A stretch of DNA of 64,000 nucleotides from Marchantia polymorpha subsp. ruderalis (Eukaryota; Streptophyta; Marchantiopsida; Marchantiales; Marchantiaceae). The notes under the pieces are model-generated. The model made no database searches. It was not told the DNA's origin and was given only the letters and a program-made list of their open reading frames with translations. This document shows, piece after piece, positions 49,140-62,800 of this stretch; position 1 is the stretch's first letter, and every line of letters starts with the position of its first letter. The DNA lies in NCBI GenBank assembly GCA_037833965.1, contig AP031358.1:18360001-18424000 (forward strand), read 5' to 3'. The translations under genes were made by a program, and so were the position numbers.

Positions 49140-50300
49140 TAAAATAAATATGCAAATTAGACTACGCATTCAATAGAAAGTTATTTAACCGCATTTTCAA
49201 ATATTGTAGGAAAACTATATTTGAATATGCTTTAAGCAGAAAAAAGAAAGAAAAAGAGATTATATAATTTTTTTTTCGTTTCAACGGTTTTATCAAATGA
49301 GCAATGAGTTTTATTTCTTTCATATGACATGTTTGGATTTATGATATGAGCACACGAGTGCAAAAGTGGCAGTATGACTTGTTTCATTTCAGTAAATACA
49401 TCAAATATTTGAGTTGACATGTACGATTACACCATATTTTCATCTGAAGTCACGAATCAGTGTTAACTAGCATCTAGCATCAGATTTATTTCTTAAGTCA
49501 TGTATACCGCACATTTTCTCTTTATTTGCAAGCAACTTCGAAAAAGGTAACTTCTTCAGATGATTGACGTTGAGCTCAGCAAGTATCGTGCTGGTCCTAT
49601 CAACTTCTATACGTCGCAAAAAACACGCAAGAGTGCTTGTAGCACGGACGAAATTCGATTTCATTTTCATGTTTGAGGTGTATAGAACTCAAAGACTCTA
49701 TAACTAGAACTGTGCATGAGCTCACATGCTTGACAGTTGAGCTAGAAGAAAAATCATATCAGCAATCGAGAACCTCGATTGCGATTCTACTCTGTTCAAA
49801 GTTATTCGAGATTATGTTTAGCTTACCTGTTTGTTCTGAACCCACAAGTTATGTAGAGTTATATAGACTACTGTACTGTACAGATATTTAAAGAAAAGAG
49901 AAAGCACAAGAGGCATTGTCAACCAGGCCTACAGCGCATGTGCCACTCAGTTGTCAGAATCATCCACTTTCTTGCATAGATTAAAATAGATTCATTGAAG
50001 ATGAACTTTGAAATGTTCGTTGTCAGGTGACGACATGGAGTGTATCATCACACTGATGCAGTCAGTGTATCCTGTTGGCTTGCACAACAAAGTCAAGATC
50101 TACTCTGACTTTCTAACACCATTGTCCAATCCCAGAGTAAGGAGGAGCAGGCTTTTTGAGTTAGAATATTTTAGCTACCTTTATCGCTCACACTTTTCAA
50201 TGAGTAGATCCGATTGAAGACTATGCATGCTTTTTCTTTACACTACCTATCGAAGGGTCTGTCTTCCCCTGGGTCTTGATGCAGCTAGATTCGCGAATTT
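49140..50300 (+). repeat. Upstream repeat copy B
   Basis: Closest to copy A, at 1,445-bp spacing between equivalent points. The segment 49690-50200 is nearly identical to A. The 31-bp invariant block is at 50079-50109. Its minus-strand frame 49467-49670 matches that of A with about 14 residue changes, too many to show coding constraint by eye. Confidence 0.87.
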
Positions 50301-51414
50301 TGTCAAGATTTTGGTAAGATTACCAAATTTGCTAAGAAATTTTAACATTGGAATATGTTTTTAAAATGTTTTTTTCTGTGACTGTTAGCTTTTTAAACTG
50401 TGGTTTGTACTTTAATGCTTAAAATATGCTTCAATTATTGCATACACTTCACGAAAAACTCACGTTCATAATCTCAGATTTCTAAATATTCTAGTACATG
50501 AGAACCCTGGACCCAAAAATCATACCTAGTATCAATATATATTATAGAAATTTTTGGGTTTTATATTCTTGAATCCAAGGCTCAAGGACATGAAGCGCGA
50601 TATCAAGTCACGCTATGGCCTTTGTCAACTGAGAGGGATCAGTCCTTGTACACCGAGTAATCAAGCAGTTGTGGGCGCCCAGCCTCAGCTCCGAATGCCA
50701 TGATTTTGAGCACATTGTTGTGCACACGATTTAGTTCATAATTTATTTGATTCTTCATGCTTGAATTTTTTTCAAAATCTGCTTTGCTGGCAACGTCGTG
50801 CAGGTCTGCAGAAACGGCAGCATACCTGTTTCTGGTGGTGAGATTGGTGATGCGGCGAGGTTTGAACTGGTGAACAGCCTGCCATCAATTGAGCTGGTGA
50901 TTTCTGTTAGCACGTTCATTCATTATCACTTTGCGAATTCAACAAAATAAGTGGGTCCGCCAGGGACAACTGGAAAGTCAAAAGAAGAAAATGGGGTGAA
51001 GATTTCAGAAAGGTTTCTAAATTCCACTATAGCACTGACGGACTGCTCACCTCAATACATAGGACGAAGTCAGCCATCAACACGTATTGCTCTTCTTACT
51101 GCAGTTGTTCATCCACACTGATTTGACTGTGGACAAATGCACGCATCTGAGAAAATGGAAAATGGGACATCCGCGTGTTAGGACAGGGTCGTGTCTCTTG
51201 TCGGGCCTGCAAAATGTAGCGGAACGCGACACCGAAAGCCACTGCAAGTAAAAGTCATGAACTTGGTGCTGGCAATTTCACAGGAATCCCGATTGGAACA
51301 GGGAAAACTAGCATATCCAGACAAAACACAACATGTTTTGGCGGTACAAGAAATTAACCACAGGACATGGCAAATAACCAGATCATGCTGTTTCTGTCCT
51401 CTTCTCTACCCAGC
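50301..51414. other. Spacer between repeat copies, no gene recognised
   Basis: No recognisable protein or RNA family. Composition is less AT-rich from about 50580 on. Confidence 0.5.
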
Positions 51415-52160
51415 GATAAGCAAGCAAAAGTGTTCTTAGTGCGATCAAAATTCGAGAACGATTTCATGTTTGTGGTCTAAAGACCTCCAAACTGTGCATG
51501 CATTCACACACTTGACAGCTGGGTAGAAGAACAATCATACCAGCAGTTAGTATCCTCTGTACACAGTTCTTTGATATCATAGTTAGTAAAATCCCAAAAA
51601 GCTTATCAGTTTTTTCTGAACCTACAAGATATTTACAATTATCTACACAACTGCTCTGGGTCACGCTTATTACACCAAGCTGACTACGCATGTGCCACTC
51701 AGCTGTCAAAATACATCCACTTGCTCGAATAGATCAAGCATCCCAGATAAATGAATTAATAAAGAAGAAAGTTGTAATGGAAGTTGTCAATGTGACGTCA
51801 TCAAGCATATCATGACACTGGCGCATTCACCCACATTTCCTCTCTTCCACATTTCCGCTTGCACAACAAAGTCAAGATCTACTCTGACCTTCTAACACAA
51901 TTGTCCAATCGCAGAGTAGGGAGTAACGCTTTTTGAGTTAGAATATTGATTGCTCACACTTTTCAATGACGAGATCTGATTGAAGACGTTGCATGCTTTT
52001 TCCCCATGTTACCCAACGGTCTGTTTTCCCGTGAGTCTTGATACAGCTAGTTCGCGGTCTTTACATTACAAGCCTACACAAACGTTAAAAACTACCATGA
52101 TAATTTTTTCTCAACGTTGGATTATTGTCTTCGATTATATTCTTGAGAGTGAAATCATAG
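51415..52160 (+). repeat. Upstream repeat copy C (shortened)
   Basis: Begins partway into the unit (the GATAAGCAAGCAAAAGT segment) and runs through the 31-bp invariant block at 51858-51888 to the TTGATACAGCTAG segment and a short AT tail. More diverged from A and B than they are from each other. Confidence 0.78.
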
Positions 52161-53879
52161 AGACATCATATGATATGCATGAGATTTTGAATGCAATTAT
52201 AGGTGAGATGAAAGATTTGAATTTTGACAAAGGGATACACATAGCAGCATAACACGGAAAGAGTTTCAAGATGAACCGACATGAATAACATCCAATACTT
52301 AGTAATTGATAAGAAAACGATTTCAAGTCATTAAAAATCAATTTAATTTCTTGTTTTGAATGAAAAAAACGTACAAAATTCACTCACATGTATTTTCAGA
52401 TAAAATCATCATAATCATGAAATCACATGCAATGAACCATCAAACAATGTTTGGAATTTATTTCATTGAATGTGAATAAAATTGAATAATCTTTGATGAA
52501 AAAGATTTAATGCATCATCACAAGAAGTGGTTCAAAAGCAGGAAGAAAATATTAGTCTCTCATTAATTTTGAATTCTAATGAAAGTTACACAAATTCTGT
52601 AGTTAATGGAACACTTGATGGAAAAGAGTAAAGATGGAAAAGAATAGAGAATTTTTTTAAATGTTTTCAACCTCAACGAGGACAAAATCAAACAGGATAG
52701 ATTTGAATGTGCTTTTAATCACATAAATAACGTGAAACACAAATAACCTAACGTTATTTGTTTGAAAATCAAATAAACCATCATCACCAGTAACAATAAT
52801 GACTTTATAATTAAATTTAAATCATCTGAAAAGTTTGATCTCAATGTTTAGAAACAACGAATAATTAAAACAAAAAATATCAATTTCACTTTTAATGTTT
52901 GTATCATTTGAGTTCTAGAACATCATAATTTTCTTTGGAAATGAATTTCGAATAAAATATTAATTACCATGTAGTTTACATCCAGAAATATTTTTTTACA
53001 AAAAAAAATATAAATTATTTATATATAAGTTTGATTGAGAACTAATTTTTGATGTCCATAGATATTATCCTAATCCAATTTTTTCATTATCTACACTAAA
53101 TATAGAATTCAAATTTGAAATCAAACTTATAACATAGGTTGATTTCTTTTCAAGAATTGTTCAAATTTCAATTTTCTTTTAAACATTTTAATCAATTATA
53201 GATCAAAATACTTAAGCACAAAACATTTAGTGAACAAGATGTATATGATGAAATTTAAGCTATCATACAAAATTTGAATATATAAATGATATACTAATTG
53301 CAAGCATATTTATTGATGTGTTTTAAAAAAAAAAGACCTTCACACTATGCAACTTCAAATTTGTGAGTCAATAATTTGAAATTGGAAGATTATTTTGTCT
53401 GTTAAAATAAAAATATCTGCAATGCAATCAGAAATATACTATTCGGATTTGCACTGAAACATGCTCTCATTCTCACCAACATCCTTAAATCCAAAATCTT
53501 CAAGTATAAAACTAGTAAAAAATAGAAATTCTCTAATATTTATTTGAAAATTTATGTTTTTCTCTTATATTTAAATAAAAAAATTTTATTTTCATTATAA
53601 TAATATAATTTAAATGCAAGCAAATATTGAAATGTATGATTAAGTATCTAAAAAAGCAATATTTGGCAACATATCATTCATTCACAAAACCATCATATTT
53701 AGCTTATTCATATATGCAATGTTTCACAATTAGAAAATTGGATCCATTGCAGGAGGGATACGTTGAGATCGTGAAAGCCATGCTTAAAGTGACCAGGCTG
53801 TCATCTTAGCAGCACGAATTCATCATGCGATCTCTGTATTTACGGTCATTCATTTTGGCTTTGCAAACTCACCAAAAAA
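52161..53879. other. AT-rich spacer between repeat copies C and D
   Basis: Very AT-rich with no protein signal. The segment 53170-53265 matches the tail of copy A (49010-49110), so part of this spacer belongs to the repeat family. Confidence 0.5.
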
Positions 53880-54510
53880 AGGAATTCCAAACTGTGCATG
53901 CATTCACATACTTGACACAGCTGGGGTAGAAGAACAATCGTACCAGCAGTTGATAACCTCCAGTACTCTTATCCTCTGCACACAGTTCTTCCATACCATA
54001 GTTAGTAAATCCCGAAAAGCTTGTCAGTTTTTTCTGATACCACAAGTTATTTACAATTATCTACACAACTGTTCTGGGTCAAAAGGAAGAAAAAACGTAA
54101 CATGCTTAGTACAGCTGACTACGCATGTGCCACTCAGCTGTCAGAATAGGTCCACTTGCTCGAACTGATCGAACATGCCAGATAAATGGATTAATAAAGA
54201 AGAAAGTTGTAATGGAAGTTGTCAACGTGACGTCATAGAGAATATTATCACACTGACGCATTCACCCACGTTTCCTCTCCGCTTGCACAACAAAGTCAAG
54301 ATCTACTCTGACGTTCTAACACCATGTTCCAATCACAGAGTATGAAAGAACACGATTTTTGTGTTCCAATGTTGTCATTGCCTTGATCGCTCACAAGATT
54401 CAATGAGAAGATCTGATTGAAGAGGATGCATACTTTTTCCCCATGCTAGCCATCGTAGTGTCTGTCTTCCCGTTGGTATTGATGCAGCTAGATTCGCAGT
54501 CTCCCAGTAC
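53880..54510 (+). repeat. Upstream repeat copy D, adjoining the ROCO gene
   Basis: Shares the ACTGTGCATGCATTCACA segment and layout with copy C, and has the invariant 31-bp block at 54282-54312. It ends near the GATGCAGCTAGATTCGCAG segment, about 570 bp before the ROCO start codon. Confidence 0.8.
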
Positions 54511-55076
54511 AACTGTAGATTCAGTTTTTCCACAACCCAGAGTTCGTCACATCTGAGAAATCTATGACATTTTGCTTTCCCATCGCGCCATCTTTGCTGA
54601 GAACTTGATTTCAGGTACTTTTGCAGAGCTATAATCTTGTCCACTCACTTCGATCACTAGTGCACATCGAACCCTGATAGACGTGAAGTCTTTTTTGCCA
54701 CACGGTCTACGATTTAGCTTGGTACTAGAATCCTGGTCTTCAGTGTCAATTTCGATTCCCATCGCTTGTCCTCCTGCTTCCACTTTGTACAATCTCCTTG
54801 CGTTCGTGGTGATTGCTCATGATCCGCGTATCGTCAGATCTCGGAGTGATATTTTTGTTGCTACTTGTGCGCAGTGCAAGAGAATTTATGCCCAGCAGTC
54901 TCACGCAGACGAATTGTGTCACTACGAAGGGAAGATCTGTTTTCTTCGGGAGAGCCGGGCTTTCGGATTGAAGAGAGGGCCTCCTGTACGCGTTGAAGGA
55001 GAGAGCAGGAGAGAAAGGAAGGGGCAGGTGCGTCCATCGTCAGTCACGCTCCTGAACTTGCGACACGACTTGTGGA
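54511..55076 (+). promoter_or_regulatory. Proximal promoter / leader of the ROCO gene
   Basis: Unique sequence between repeat copy D and the start codon. A long open frame (54683-55297) overlaps the ROCO start in another frame. It matches nothing known and would be an upstream ORF only if transcription starts before it. No clear TATA box. Confidence 0.35.
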
Positions 55077-58000
55077 ATGGACTCCGCACACGAGGAACCG
55101 GAGCTTCCCTCCGCCATCCAGGACCTTGTCCAGCGTCTGGAAGGACAAGGCGAGCCTTTCACGCAGCTTCCCATTTTAACCGGGTCAAAATTTCAGGAGT
55201 TCTTTCCGAGGCGTGCATCACTTTCGACAATCACAGGATGGCGAAGCCAAGTGCGCCTTCGAGTGCTGGAGGCAATCGGCAACTGCAACACCTTTGAGAG
55301 TCTGAGTGTGGGAGACATTTGTGATGACGATATATCGAGGTTGACGGCAAGCGAGTGGGAGATCGTTTTCAGAGGTTTCTGGTCAAGCACCGCTCGAACA
55401 GTAATATACCTTTATGCTTTGAAATGGAGTTCAGATGCGGAAGTGGAGAGCTGGTGTTTAGAGCTGGGGAGAATTCTGAATTCCTCTAGCGTAACAACAT
55501 TACGCATCTGGCATTGCGGATTGAGTGCCAGATGTTGGTCGAATCTCGCCTCAGGACTGCGAGGACATTCCGATTCTAAACTCCAGTATTTAGAATTACA
55601 TAGGGCGTGGGAGGACGAGAGTGCGGTGAAGCATGTGGCTGAGATGATCAACAGTGCTCCTCTATTAGAAACGTTGAGGATAGCCTGTTGGAAGGACATG
55701 GAGGACGAGACCGTTGGAATCCTGTCCCAGGCGTTGGTCCAGAGCTCGTCGTTGAAGGTATTGAAGTTAGAAGGCGCGGGGAAGTGGGGAGTGCCCTTGT
55801 TGCTGAAAGCATTGGCCGGAGACGATCGCAACCGATCCATTGAACGTCTTGAACTAGAGTTTATGGATGGAATCGGAGACTGTTTAAGGGAAATACTTAT
55901 TTCCAACCCATCATTGAAGAAAGTGGAGCTGGACAGCTTGCACATGAGTCCTGAGGAATGGCACCAGCTCGGCGAAGTCATACGTGACAATGCTATAGCG
56001 ACAACTTTACTTGCTTGGTTTATATTGGGGAATGATGACTGGAAGTCAATAGAAGCTCTTGCTCGTTCTGCTAGCTCCGAAGTCAACGACCCCACACTGG
56101 AGCTTGACCTCGATGCAGGGAGTGAAGATGAAGTGATGTTATCATTAAACCTGTTAGGTAGGGTGCTGCGCGGTGAAATCAAATCTCTCAAATCTCTGAT
56201 TATACGGCAGAGTGATAAACCAATTATCACTTTCAGTATCCTCCCGATGAATGGGAAAACTGGAGAAACCTCAGTCCCGAAGAGACTGGAATTATCTGTT
56301 CGAAGCGAAGATATTTCGAAGGGAGAATGGGAGGAGCTGCTTCGGTGCATGCGAGGGAACCACCTCACTCACTTGGATTTGTCTTTCTCCGAACTCGACG
56401 AGGAGGCGTTCAGGGACGTGATGGGAGTATTGCAAGTGAACTTGGCCCTCCAGGAAATCGACGTCTCACGAACGTCATGGGCAACGGACGGAAAGGCGCC
56501 GTTGATTCAAGAGGCCCTGCAGCAGAACAAGGAGCGGGCCGTCTACATGTCCGTGTTCCGGGAAGCGAACTTAACATTCGGAGATGCAAAAGCTGGCCGA
56601 CTCTTCTTATGCGGCTCTCCTCGAGCAGGTAAGATGCGCTGTAAATTCTCAGTTTTTTCCTAAATGGACGCCAACTAGCAATCTATGGTTTTACTTTTCT
56701 AAAACTAAGATTGACAATACAAATGCTATTTGATATATTTATAATGATGTGTGTATACAAATAGTAACGGAAAGAAAAACAATCAAATTTATAAATCATT
56801 AATTATATAACTTCAATTATTTTGGTGATTTCTACTTTTTTCAATCAAATTTATCTTCACATATTAAAATAATACTATGTCATATTGTATTTCAAGAATA
56901 TTAATTTAAAGCATTTGTGAAGATATCATTAATAACAAATTCTGTATTTTGTGATTTGACGTCCAGGAAAAACTCAATTGCGTAAAACTTTGATGAGGAT
57001 AAATCATAGCTGGCTACACAGAAGCAATCTGTTCAATAGATGGGAGGTATTGTGGAGGACCAAAGGGATTGAAGTGGAGTTTTTGCCAAAAAATGACGAA
57101 ATGCAAATCTCAGTTTGGGATCTTGCAGGACAATGGATTTTTCGTACCCTTCAAACTGTACTTTTCCCTCAAACCAACAATTTTTGTGTTTTTCTTTTTG
57201 TGTATAGCCCCTTCTGTGAGGAAAAATCTTCAAAGAAACCAGATTCTTGTTTTGAAACTGAGTTGGAGGATTGGTTGAGTTTCTTCACATCTAGCATTAG
57301 GGTCACTGGACGTGACCTTCCCCAAGTTTTTGTTGTCATTTCACACAAGGACAAAGCCATATATAGCTCTGTGAGTTGGGCTCAGTCAATAGTTGAAAAA
57401 CTCACCCAAAGATTCGCAAATTATGTGGATCTCTGCCCTATTCAAGAGTGTTTTCATGTGGATGCTAGGAAGAAGAAGCAAGTTAGCTCTCTTAACAGAC
57501 ACATTTTTGAAAATTTCCACAAGTTGTTGAGTGAGAAATCCCCACAGGTTCCCAAATTGTGTTTACAACTCACCTCTCTCTTGGTTACAAACACCAAGAA
57601 GAACAAAAGTTTTCCTTTGTGGCCATCCAAAAAGTTTTATGATTTTTGTGTTTCCGATTTGAAAAAATTTATTCCATCTTCTTCTGCTCACTCTGTTGAA
57701 CATTCAAGGATAATGCAATCTATCATATCCTATTTGAATGATGTTGGATCCATCATTTACATCCCCAACCTTGATTACATCATTGTCGATCCCAACTGGC
57801 TCACTAATACCTTCTTGGGTGAGCTAATAGCTCTGGGTCAAAACTTTCAAGCTCAAGAGCCAGAGTCTTCTTATAGAATGAGCTCATACGCAAGCAAGGA
57901 CGGATTTGTGAGTGAGAGTGTCTTTGTTCGGTTGATAGAAAAGTTTCTGGGAAAACATGGACAGAGAGGTGTGGATAGAGAGGAGCTTGAAAACATACTT

Positions 58001-59887
58001 GTCAATTTAGATTTGTGTTTCAAGCTCAAAGATACTTCTCAGTATTTCATTCCTTCTTTCATTCCGGAGCATGCAAGCAAGGAAGAACAGAAGCATGAAG
58101 AAGGGGCACACGTGGACTCAATGTTTTGGGATAATAGGAGTGAGACTTCACAGTTTGTCGGCATTCGGATTCAATGCCAAGATGAAATAACAATGTCCCT
58201 GACTGCTGCTTTTTTTCCACGCTTCCAGGTGAGGTTCAATCATGAATTCATAAACTCAGTGAAAACATTGTATGTGCCAAGTTCTAATTGTAATTAGCGT
58301 ATGATGAAGCAAATGTTTTCTTTTCATTAATTGTGACAAATTATTTGAATGTCTCACTAGAGATTTACCAAATTTCTATGATTGTAGATGTTCATGAGAC
58401 GCAAGTTGATATCCGAGGAGATGGGTGGTTTTGAGGAGAATGTTATCTGCTCTCGACATTATCTGCGACTTTTCCTTGACGGGCATCAAATATATATCGA
58501 GCACATTCAGAGTGAAAAGTCCCACAAATACGTAGATGTTCTGATGTTATGCTCGAGTCAAAAGTCAAAGGAGGCAGCTATTACATATGTGAGGAAGCAT
58601 ATCGTCCAAGAGTTGATATCATTTTGCGCATCATCAAAAGGCTGTCCAGGGGTGACGTTAGTGCTCGGTGTGATCCAGACTTTTTGCGTGGAGAGGCTGA
58701 TTCCGAGTCGTCTTAGAAAAGTCATTCTGATCGAGACCCTGAAATCGGACTTCATTCGTAGCATCAATGGCAAACTTGAGGAAATGCCGTTGGAAAAGTC
58801 GTACTTGATGGAGAAGGAAGAGTTGTTTCACTATGAGCACTGTTGGCCTCCGATTGGAAAAGACACCGGCCGAATATCTGAACTAGCAAGGGATTTGTTG
58901 TGGGAGAGCGATGTGGAAGCAGTTGTGAATGAGATTCACCAGAATCGAATTCAACAATTGGAGTCATTGGAGGAAGGTATAATTAGCGTGGATAATGGTT
59001 TGGCTCAATGTTATCCTGAAGCTGAAAAGATGGTTAGCGGCTCCGATGCCCCCCAAATGAAAGACCTCAAAACACTCTCATCCAGGTTCTTGAGTCGATC
59101 CAGCACAAGTGTGGAGAATCGTTCAACTCGACTAATTTTGTTTGGGATTGAGCAACTAAAAGGAGAGGTTCAGGGTTTGCATAGAAAGGTTGATGATTTG
59201 GATGAGAGGTTGAGAGAAGTGCATAGCATCATGCAAAGAGTGGACAGGAAAATGGAACACATACTCTCTGTGCACCAAGAACTGCAGTCAAAGTTGAGTG
59301 TCTTCATGTCTAAGGTGGACAGGAGCATTGGCTATTCGCAAGGGAAAACGCCCAAACGACCTTACGTTACGGATGATGTGGGACATTTCTATAGGTTGAG
59401 TGCAGGTCTGCATGTCGGGAAAATTGTTCGACTTCACTTGATGTGTGAGTCGATGACTGGGTTTCACACTGTCAAAGATCAAGAAGGGTTGAAGTTACGA
59501 TTGGATTTGGAGAAGTGGGAGTGGATTCGGAGAACTATTGAAATTTCATACAAAGTCATATATTATGGTGCAAAGGCTGCACTGACTAAGTTCTGCGGGT
59601 TGGGCGAAGCGATTCCGGCCTGGGCAGATTTGGAATCGGATATTGTTAAACTGGATGGTATTAGCAGTGAAGATCGCAGGGCAGTTCTAACAGGTGGGGA
59701 AAGCAAGGAGCTGCAAGAAGCATGGTTGAGGATTCAGCAAATTCTTGCGCCTGAGCTTGAAAATTGCTATTCCAAAATCTTCAAGTTGTATCAGGTGGAG
59801 TACGTGAGTTTAAAAAAAGGTGGGCATGCATGGGTGTGCGAGGAGTGCATGAATAAAGGCCTGCGTTGTGGAATTTTGACATGTTAG
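55077..59887 (+). CDS. TRN1: LRR-Roc-COR (ROCO) protein, TORNADO1-like
   Basis: Exons 55077-56628, 56967-58228 and 58388-59887; phases 1 and 0 agree; 1,437 aa, close to plant TRN1 size. Residues ~90-490 are long LRRs of the ribonuclease-inhibitor type, for example SSSLKVLKLEG and HLTHLDLSFSELDEEAF. The Roc GTPase has P-loop GSPRAGKT (513-520), DLAGQ (569-573) and SHKDK (643-647). The COR region follows, with YIIVDPNWLTNTFLGEL and FFPRFQ joined to MFMRRKL across intron 2. A coiled coil lies at about 1190-1255. The tail is Cys-rich (WVCEECMNKGLRCGILTC). No kinase domain, as in plant ROCOs. Arabidopsis TRN1 acts in auxin-linked leaf and vein patterning; the role here is unknown. Intron 1 cuts the P-loop at the codon for Gly518. 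Orthology to TRN1 rather than a lineage-specific paralog is not proven. Confidence 0.93.
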
Positions 59888-62800
59888 GATTTAGAAGAGG
59901 TTAGAATGCCACTATGCAATTGACAAGAATATGTTTAGACCCATATGCAATATACAACTCTGCAAATTGTTCCTTGCAGTTTTCACAAGAAGAAATCTTC
60001 TATAATCTTTGTCATCATGTCAATCGCACAGTTATTGTTTTTGAAGAAGATCAGTGTTCCGCTTAACTATCAAGATGAGTTTTTGAGGGTAGAGCGATCA
60101 TTTTGTCTTGTTGCAAGTCTCATGTGATGAAAACCCTCCCCTTGACATGTGAGGGTGGTCACGTTGAACTTCCACACAAACCCCTGACTGATTCTCTTGT
60201 CCCACGATGAAGGTCCAACAAATGTATGATGGACCGAAACTGAAAATTAAGATGTGTTATCATTTTCAAGTAGTGTCCGTGTTTAAACCAGAGAGCAATA
60301 GAGTCTAAAGAGAATGCTTTTCCTAGAATTCATGCACAATATCCGATCTGTGAAGCTCAATAATTCGTAGCTCATGTGAATCTACTCCTGGCGCTTTTTT
60401 GTATGACCGGAAGATTTAACAAGATTCCTTAGGTGGCCTGAATCCAGTTCGAATGCATCTTGTGGGTGAAAAGAATTTGTGCTCAAATCTCTCTCCTATG
60501 ATGTTGAAGCTCGCGTGTGCTAATCCAGAATTGCCCACCATTTGTAAAGTTGTTGATGAGAGTTTTTTGCTCCGTATTCATCGCGCTACAATCTGATAAC
60601 ATGCTTGTGCTGGCCGTGATCTCAGCACATTTTAAATCGCTAGCACTGTGAGAACTGTCACATGTACAAATATGGTAGTTTGGTAACACAAAATCTCTTG
60701 CTATTGGACTGCGCACGGACGTTCAGTTACAGAGACTCTTCACTATAGAACACAAATATAGTTAACGCAGATGTAAGTAGATTTCGAGATCAGAGACAAG
60801 AACTATTATGGTAATTGGTCATTGCGATGAACGGAAAAGTGTATCACTAATCTATTCAATACCATAGGAAATTATACATCTCTGAATAGGCCAGAAATCT
60901 GTCTTCCAATTACTCCACATCAACCTTAATCAAGTTAGGTGGAGGGAGCAATTCCCACAGCTTCACTGCGGTGTAAAATAATTGTGTCTCAAATGTCTGT
61001 ATGCTCTGATGTCATGCAGTGTTAAAGATGTGCAGGCATGGACTTTTCGAACCTGGCCTTTGAAACACGCGCTGGGCATTGCAGAGGCAGTCTCTTGAAA
61101 ATACAAGTCGGGCCGCGCAGACCTCTTGGGTCAAAGGTTCGGTCTGTGATTTGAGAGCAGCTGCTGCATATTTAGATTGTTTGTGAGAAAGAAGATCAAG
61201 AAATAAGACTCTGAATCTCTTCTTAGACACGTGACTGCATCTAGCTACCCTTGTAGCGCTTCATCTGTTGTTTAAAATTTACTCTAATTTGGGTTGATGA
61301 AAGAATTTTATAAAATAATCAAAACAATATGTCTGCTTTCTTTTCTTTTCATATGTTTTCAGGAGTTACAGTGATTTAGAAAGTGTCGAATTTTATGAGG
61401 AAGGAAGCTAATTCAGATGGGATTGATCTCAAGTTGCAGTGCGCTTCACTTCTTACATGTTCTTACGCTCTCTCACATCACACATTTTGGGACATTGCCA
61501 CATAGTCTTGCAAGCCTATGACTTTGTGAAGTTTGTGATGGATGATATCATAAAACCTTCGGGATCCCCGTGTCTGGCAAATTGTCTGGAAAATGAGGTT
61601 CATGGACAAGTCGAGATTGTGGCTATCATCATCAAGTTCCGGTTTCAAACTGGTGGCGCACCGCCAACTATTTTTGCATATCAGTCACTGTGAATACTAG
61701 TGCATGAAGTAAAAACGAGTCAGCAGTCCAAGCGTTGTCCTGGTTAGTACACTTCCCACAAACATTTGGCAAGTCCAGCATCTTCACGTTTTTTTGAGTA
61801 ACCTTGTTGTGAGACAGATTAGTAAATAAAACACATTCATGACAGCGATTAGATTAGATTTACTAATTATATGTTGTGTTATATGCTTAAAAGAAAGACG
61901 TCATCTAGTCCGGTCATTCTAGACCCAGTACTGTTGTGTACTTGGTTTGTAATCTACGAGCCAATACAGATGCTGTGATTATATGTGGCGCTTTTTTCAG
62001 TAACTAAATCGAGTTTCTATTCTACAACATGGTTCAAGTGTTTTTGGTTTGGCCCCTCTGCGACTGATGACAAGCGATTAGTAATCACGTTTACAAGTTT
62101 TGTTACCTTCCAGCCGCCATGAGCGAACCCCATTACAATTCTTCTTTACACTACGCCCCGAAGAGAAACTCACATGTTGTCTCAACTATATGAATTGGTT
62201 CATAAGACTCAAGACCATGCTGTGAGACAAGGGCATCCACGAAAGAATAGTTCTGGCTCCAGCTCCCCTTAGACGATATTGTCATTCGCCGCCGTCACAT
62301 CAAAACAATAGCTATGGTTTGGGCTAGTTTCTTTCTTGACTAGCTTTCTTTTATTACTGAGTTTGAGGATAATCCATAAGAATTGTGAGGTTATTTGCTA
62401 GCCCTTTACGACTTTTTATGTTAACTGAAAAGCTAGCCACATTTAATTTACGTGAAAGCTCAAGTAATTTAGCAGTGTAAGATACTACCAAACAGTGCCC
62501 TTGTTTAGTAGTATCTTCATCCTACACAGACACTAAAGACTCAGCTCGCCGTTATTAATCACCACCCTTCAAAATTTGATTTCATGCACTATAAGCTTAA
62601 AAGTCTACCTCTCACGTCATGAACCTTCCTCTCTAAACTTAAGCAGAGATCTCTCTGAAAATCATCCCCCAAAGGTCAACGTCTTGTGATTTTCACTCCT
62701 CAATTTTGCTTTGTATATGATAGATCCAACCTTGGTAAGGCTTTCTTATATAATCAACGCAATTCAGAGATCAAGTTGTTCTGCATTCTTCCAAAATCAC

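Noticed and set aside
54683..55297. 204-codon frame overlapping the ROCO start codon
   Set aside because: No recognisable family; it conflicts with the ROCO N-terminus. At most an upstream ORF.
55412..56368. 318-codon open frame on the minus strand inside the ROCO gene
   Set aside because: It is antisense to LRR exon 1, matches no family, and the sense frame has strong LRR and P-loop signal. Long antisense frames are common opposite such codon patterns.
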